Positions 60,820-64,000 of a DNA stretch of 64,000 nt are shown one piece after another. Origin of the DNA: an uncultured Phascolarctobacterium sp. (GTDB lineage: Bacteria; Bacillota; Negativicutes; Acidaminococcales; Acidaminococcaceae); contig UQXH01000007.1 in the NCBI GenBank assembly GCA_900545025.1, forward strand, positions 1-64,000, read 5' to 3'. Positions within the stretch are counted from its first letter, which is position 1. Each line of letters opens with the position of its first letter. The translations under genes and the position numbers were made by a program. The notes under the pieces are model-generated. The model was given only the letters and a program-made list of their open reading frames with translations, did no database searches and was not told where the DNA came from.

Positions 60820-61491
60820 ATGAACGCTAAATTTCATTATATCAACCACGCCTGCTTCATGATTGAAAAAAACGGCTCCGCCATTATTTTTGACCCGTTC
60901 CTGGACGGCAACCCGGAAGGGCTGCAGGCTAAAGATATCAAAGTCGATTATATCTTTGTCAGCCACGGTCACTTCGACCATCTGGGCAGCGCTTTTGAAA
61001 TCGCCAAAAACTGCGACGCTACCATTATCTCCACTGCAGAAATCTGCGGTCTGGCAGAAGCAGCCGGCTGCAAGGCCCACGGTATGCATCTGGGCGGCAC
61101 TTTCATGTTCCCCTTTGGCAAAGTACGCATCACCATGGCTTTCCACGGCAGCGGCGTTCCCGGCGGCCATGCCTGCGGCTTCGTAGTAGATTTTTACGGC
61201 ACCAGGGTTTACTTTGCCGGCGACACCGCACTGTACAGCGATATGCAGCTGCTGCCGCAGCTTGACGCCTTCGACTATGCTGTGCTCCCCATCGGCGGCA
61301 ACTTCACCATGGATCCCAAAGACGCAGCTGTTGCAGCTAAATTTCTGCAGGCCAAATATGTAATTCCCGTACATTACAACACCTGGCCGCCTATCGCGCA
61401 GGACGTAGATGCCTACAAAGCTGACGTTGAAGCAACCACCTCCAGCAAGGTACTGGTTGTCAAACCCGGCGAAACTATTGAACTGGAGTGA
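60820..61491 (+). CDS. UPF0173 metallo-beta-lactamase-fold hydrolase
   Basis: Metal-dependent hydrolase of the YtkL/UlaG-like branch. It has NHACFMIE, the dinuclear metal motif SHGHFDHLG, GVPGGHACGF, YFAGDTALYSDM and VIPVHYNTWP. At 223 residues it covers only the catalytic domain. The substrate is unknown. The GTG/TGA overlap (GTGA) with the next gene suggests the two are coupled. A TATAAT-like box lies at about 60781. Confidence 0.9.
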   Translation: MNAKFHYINHACFMIEKNGSAIIFDPFLDGNPEGLQAKDIKVDYIFVSHGHFDHLGSAFEIAKNCDATIISTAEICGLAEAAGCKAHGMHLGGTFMFPFGKVRITMAFHGSGVPGGHACGFVVDFYGTRVYFAGDTALYSDMQLLPQLDAFDYAVLPIGGNFTMDPKDAAVAAKFLQAKYVIPVHYNTWPPIAQDVDAYKADVEATTSSKVLVVKPGETIELE

Positions 61492-61940
61492 TAATTTTGC
61501 AGCCACAGGAAAGACTGACTGCTGAGGAGATAACTCAGCTGAAAGCATTAGCAAAAAAATATTTTCTTGAACAAGGCCTTAACTGCGGTTTAACTATGAT
61601 GCACTGTTTGAGCGACTTTTTCCAGCTGCCGGTACACGAGCAGGTTTACGCTTCTATTAACGGTATCATGGAACACCGCGCCAAAAGACATCAGTGCGGC
61701 CTGTATAAAGGCGCGCTCATGTTTCTGGGCATATACGGTGCCCAGCTTGGCTGGAGCCGCGACCAGCTCAACGAAAAAACATTGAGCCTGGCAGAAGCCT
61801 TTGAAGAACATTTTCACAGCATCCATTGTTATGAACTGCGTTCTGCCAGCTTCGACAGCGATCCGCGCCACGACCTGTGCGCCGATTTAGCAGCAGAAGC
61901 TGTACTGTTTGCAGTCGGAGTAATCAAGGATATGAAGTAA
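61488..61940 (+). CDS. C_GCAxxG_C_C-type cysteine protein
   Basis: A small protein of 147-150 residues with spaced cysteines in the pattern of the C_GCAxxG_C_C family: LNCGLTMMHCLSDFF, QCGLYKGALMFLG, HCYEL and DLCADLAAEAV. Members are thought to carry redox or metal functions, but no role is established. The start is either GTG 61488, overlapping the preceding stop, or TTG 61497, which lies 8 bases after GGAG. A partner function with the hydrolase is suggested only by coupling. Confidence 0.7.
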   Translation: MIILQPQERLTAEEITQLKALAKKYFLEQGLNCGLTMMHCLSDFFQLPVHEQVYASINGIMEHRAKRHQCGLYKGALMFLGIYGAQLGWSRDQLNEKTLSLAEAFEEHFHSIHCYELRSASFDSDPRHDLCADLAAEAVLFAVGVIKDMK

Positions 61941-61945
61941 AAAAC

Positions 61946-61991
61946 ACCTCCCTTACAAAAAACTTCCTAAGGAACATCAGTTAAGGGAGGT
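61946..61991 (+). terminator. Intrinsic terminator of the hydrolase operon
   Basis: The arms acctccctta (61946-61955) and taagggaggt (61982-61991) enclose a 26-base loop and are followed by ATTTTTAT. The loop holds a second small stem (ttcct/aggaa). Confidence 0.72.
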
Positions 61992-62048
61992 ATTTTTATA
62001 TATGTTAATCAAATTTCTTACCATCAAATAATATAATTTTTAAGATTA

Positions 62049-62076
62049 AAACAGCCGGACTTTTGTCCGGCTGTTT
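62049..62076 (-). terminator. Intrinsic terminator of the autotransporter gene
   Basis: The arms aaacagccggac (62049-62060) and gtccggctgttt (62065-62076) form a perfect stem; on the minus strand it is followed by TTTAATCTT. It is 23 bases past the autotransporter stop. Confidence 0.85.
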
Positions 62077-62099
62077 CTCTTTATATCTTGATTTTATTT

Positions 62100-64000
62100 T
62101 TAGAAAACAAATGTCAGGTTAGCCATCCACTTATTGGCTTTCACAGTATCGCCTTTCTGGTATTCATAGCCTAAGCTATAAGTTACGTTAGCCTTTTCTG
62201 CTTCTACCGCAAAACGGCTTACAAAGCTGCCGCTGTCTGCCGTATCGAAACCGAAGCCGTTTGCCGCACCGTTCAGGCTGACGGTCTGATTGGTATCTCT
62301 GTCGCCCATAGCCCATACATAGCCTGCTTCAACTACCGGACGGATAGTCCAGTCACCTGCTTTGGCATCACAGCTGTAGGTTACGCCTACGGGCAGCAGC
62401 CACAGGTTTTGTTCGTCAACATCGTAGCTCATACCGATGCTGTTGGTGTAGTTGCCGGTACCGATGTGCATGTAACGCAGTCCTGCATAAGGTACAAACT
62501 GCCCAATGCCTGCTTTTACTTTCTGTTCTGCTCTTACGCCAATGCTGAATACATCGGTATCTGCATCAGCAGTCATTTTATAGCCGCTGTTGTTTTGAGT
62601 AATATCATTGCTGCCGTGCATGTAGGTAATATCACCAATTACTGCGCTGTTACCGTTGTCAATACGGCCATATACGGATGCGCCATAGTATTCGGCTTCA
62701 TTCTTAGTATTAGAAGCAATATTGCTGCCTGTTACATCACCATCAACATAGCTGAGGGCGATACCCGCTGTTGCTTTGCTCTTTTTGTACAGGTCGCTGC
62801 CTACTACGATGCCGTTGTACTGGAGATCATAGTCAGCACTCAAACCGCCAAGGCTGATGCCTTCAATGTTTTCCTTGTTATGTACATAGTGTGCCCAGAT
62901 GTCTTTATCATGGTCACCATGGGTTGCGATAGAGAGATGATCTGCTACCGCATCGGTCATGGCATTGCTTACACTGTAGGCTGCATGGTTTACGCCGCCC
63001 ATTTCGCCCATGTTTGCCGCACTGTTGAAAGCAGCAACCTGAGCTGCTTTGGTCGCATTGTTTTTGCTGCTTGCTGCCGCATTGAAGAAGTCAAAGGCTG
63101 CATTGCCTTCGTTTTCTTTATCCAGAACTGTATCAACTACGTCAGCAATTACTACTGCGCCTGCGCCGTAAACATTGTCTACTTTGTCATAGCTTGCGGT
63201 AACATTGAAAGCACTGTCATTATCTGTGTCACCAGCAAATACTAACAGAGAGTTGTCGGAAATAATGTTGTCATCATCCCAACCAGTATCGGATCCAGCA
63301 ATTACTTTATAGGTGTCACCTTTTTTAGCGTTGTCGATGTAGAGTTTAGCATCGGCATCAACAGTTACATTTGCATCAGTTACACCTTTAATTGCGGCAT
63401 CAGCAGTAAACCGCGCACCGTCAATCATGGTTACAGAGTCAGCAGCTGCAGTAAAGGTTCCGTTGTCATTAATGACAGGAGCTGTCGTCATAGCACCATC
63501 TACCATAACAGCACCATCTGTTAAATCTACGCTGTCAGCAAGATAAAGAGCCGCGGTAATATCTTTTTCACCCCAGGTAAGACCTGTTTTAGCAAATACT
63601 TCCTGTGCTTCAGCAGTGTTACCTACGCCAAAGGAAAGTACAGAGTTTTGGCCTACGGCATATTTACCGTCAAGCGTAGTACTGTTTCCCACCGCCATAT
63701 TGGAAGCATCAGAAATTACATCATTACCTTTCCAAACAGGGTCAAGGAATACTGTTGCGCCATCCAAATTAGCATTAGTTACTACTACATTACCTGCTTT
63801 GTCTTCACAGCCGATATTGATGGTTGCACCGTTGGCACCAGTTAAAGTAGCTGTATTTACAGTACCGGTAATAGTACTGCTTCCAGTTACAGTAATACCA
63901 CTATTTTCGCCAGTAAGATCCAATACACCGCTTGCTGCATCAAGATTGCCATTATTTAAGGTTACACCAGCAGTAATGGTAGTTTGCCCGTTAGTGGTTA
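62100..64000 (-). CDS. Autotransporter (type V secretion) adhesin, C-terminal part; start lies beyond the window
   Basis: The frame is open to the last base, so at least 633 residues of a longer protein are seen; an apparent start at 63923 is an internal TTG. The outer part is a passenger of short Gly/Asn/Thr/Ala beta-helix rungs (NNGTFTAAADSVTMIDGARF and similar). From about 62940 to the end is an autotransporter beta-barrel (DIWAHYVHNKENIEG, YGASVYGRIDNG, VPYAGLRYMHIGTGNY) ending ANLTFVF with the C-terminal Phe for outer-membrane insertion. Likely surface-exposed adhesin. A second proof that the cell has an outer membrane. Confidence 0.92.
   Translation of the reverse strand, partial: TTNGQTTITAGVTLNNGNLDAASGVLDLTGENSGITVTGSSTITGTVNTATLTGANGATINIGCEDKAGNVVVTNANLDGATVFLDPVWKGNDVISDASNMAVGNSTTLDGKYAVGQNSVLSFGVGNTAEAQEVFAKTGLTWGEKDITAALYLADSVDLTDGAVMVDGAMTTAPVINDNGTFTAAADSVTMIDGARFTADAAIKGVTDANVTVDADAKLYIDNAKKGDTYKVIAGSDTGWDDDNIISDNSLLVFAGDTDNDSAFNVTASYDKVDNVYGAGAVVIADVVDTVLDKENEGNAAFDFFNAAASSKNNATKAAQVAAFNSAANMGEMGGVNHAAYSVSNAMTDAVADHLSIATHGDHDKDIWAHYVHNKENIEGISLGGLSADYDLQYNGIVVGSDLYKKSKATAGIALSYVDGDVTGSNIASNTKNEAEYYGASVYGRIDNGNSAVIGDITYMHGSNDITQNNSGYKMTADADTDVFSIGVRAEQKVKAGIGQFVPYAGLRYMHIGTGNYTNSIGMSYDVDEQNLWLLPVGVTYSCDAKAGDWTIRPVVEAGYVWAMGDRDTNQTVSLNGAANGFGFDTADSGSFVSRFAVEAEKANVTYSLGYEYQKGDTVKANKWMANLTFVF

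Noticed and set aside
60745..61554. Minus-strand reading frame of 269 codons
   Set aside because: Antisense to the UPF0173 hydrolase, whose metal motifs are unambiguous.
62409..63245. Plus-strand reading frame of 278 codons
   Set aside because: Antisense to the autotransporter; low-complexity shadow.
63840..63923. Start of the autotransporter gene at 63923
   Set aside because: The codon is TTG, there is no SD or signal peptide, and the frame is open with matching beta-helix sequence to the window end.

Overview
The window looks like chromosome of an anaerobic diderm Firmicute (Negativicutes). The basis is a mixture of Firmicutes-type genes (CcpN with its PpsR partner, RNase HIII, a DUF896 protein, a tandem glycine riboswitch) with outer-membrane genes: an SLH-domain porin and an autotransporter, both ending in Phe, an LptA/OstA-like protein and an RND pump. 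Acidaminococcaceae (Phascolarctobacterium-like) is my guess for the family, not something the sequence proves. There is no rRNA, CRISPR array or complete insertion sequence. Most genes have roughly even base composition; the exception is 51.4-55.1 kb, which is very A+T rich.

Layout. 0-0.1 kb: right end of an IS3-family element. 0.1-13.2 kb: a phosphonate island, all on the minus strand, with an RpiR-type regulator, a C-P lyase operon (phnGHIJKML plus a PHP-family cyclic phosphodiesterase), then a 2-aminoethylphosphonate transporter (phnT, fused permease, phnS) and the phosphonatase pathway (phnW, phnX). 13.2-23 kb: membrane transport (Dcu dicarboxylate carrier, NhaC antiporter, two AGCS amino acid:Na+ symporters, one behind a glycine riboswitch) and an SLH porin. 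23.2-29.1 kb: two tRNAs, rpoD, dnaG, an LptA-like gene, ppsR and ccpN. 29.1-32 kb: an iron/cobalamin-type ABC importer. 32-33.9 kb: DUF896, a pseudouridine synthase and class II aldolase. 34-41.3 kb: a sugar/lipid envelope operon (GT39, epimerase, flippase-like, YdjC/HpnK-like deacetylase), rnhC, larC and larB. 41.3-45.5 kb: RND efflux. 45.7-48.4 kb: a small type IV pilus-type operon with fused PilM-PilN. 48.4-50.8 kb: PEP synthase. 51.4-54.9 kb: an A+T-rich three-gene cassette of unknown function. 55.2-59.7 kb: pepT, a folate operon and trmL. 59.7-64 kb: glucosaminidase, metallo-hydrolase, a C_GCAxxG_C_C-type protein and the C-terminal part of an autotransporter.

How the parts connect. The two phosphonate routes would serve 2-AEP specifically and alkylphosphonates generally; phnP and phnN are absent and a PHP enzyme sits in their place. 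The same 14-base palindrome overlaps the promoters of ccpN-ppsR and of ppsA 22 kb away, which ties a gluconeogenic repressor, the enzyme that modifies PEP synthase and PEP synthase itself into one regulon. The folate operon lacks folB and carries a COG0720 enzyme with both the QueD Cys and the PTPS-III Glu.

The best candidate for an undescribed system is the 51.4-54.9 kb cassette: a CbbX/SpoVK-type AAA+ ATPase, a coiled-coil protein with a C-terminal membrane anchor, and a large protein that joins an HNH-like motif to a hydrophobic membrane region, driven by its own strong promoter.
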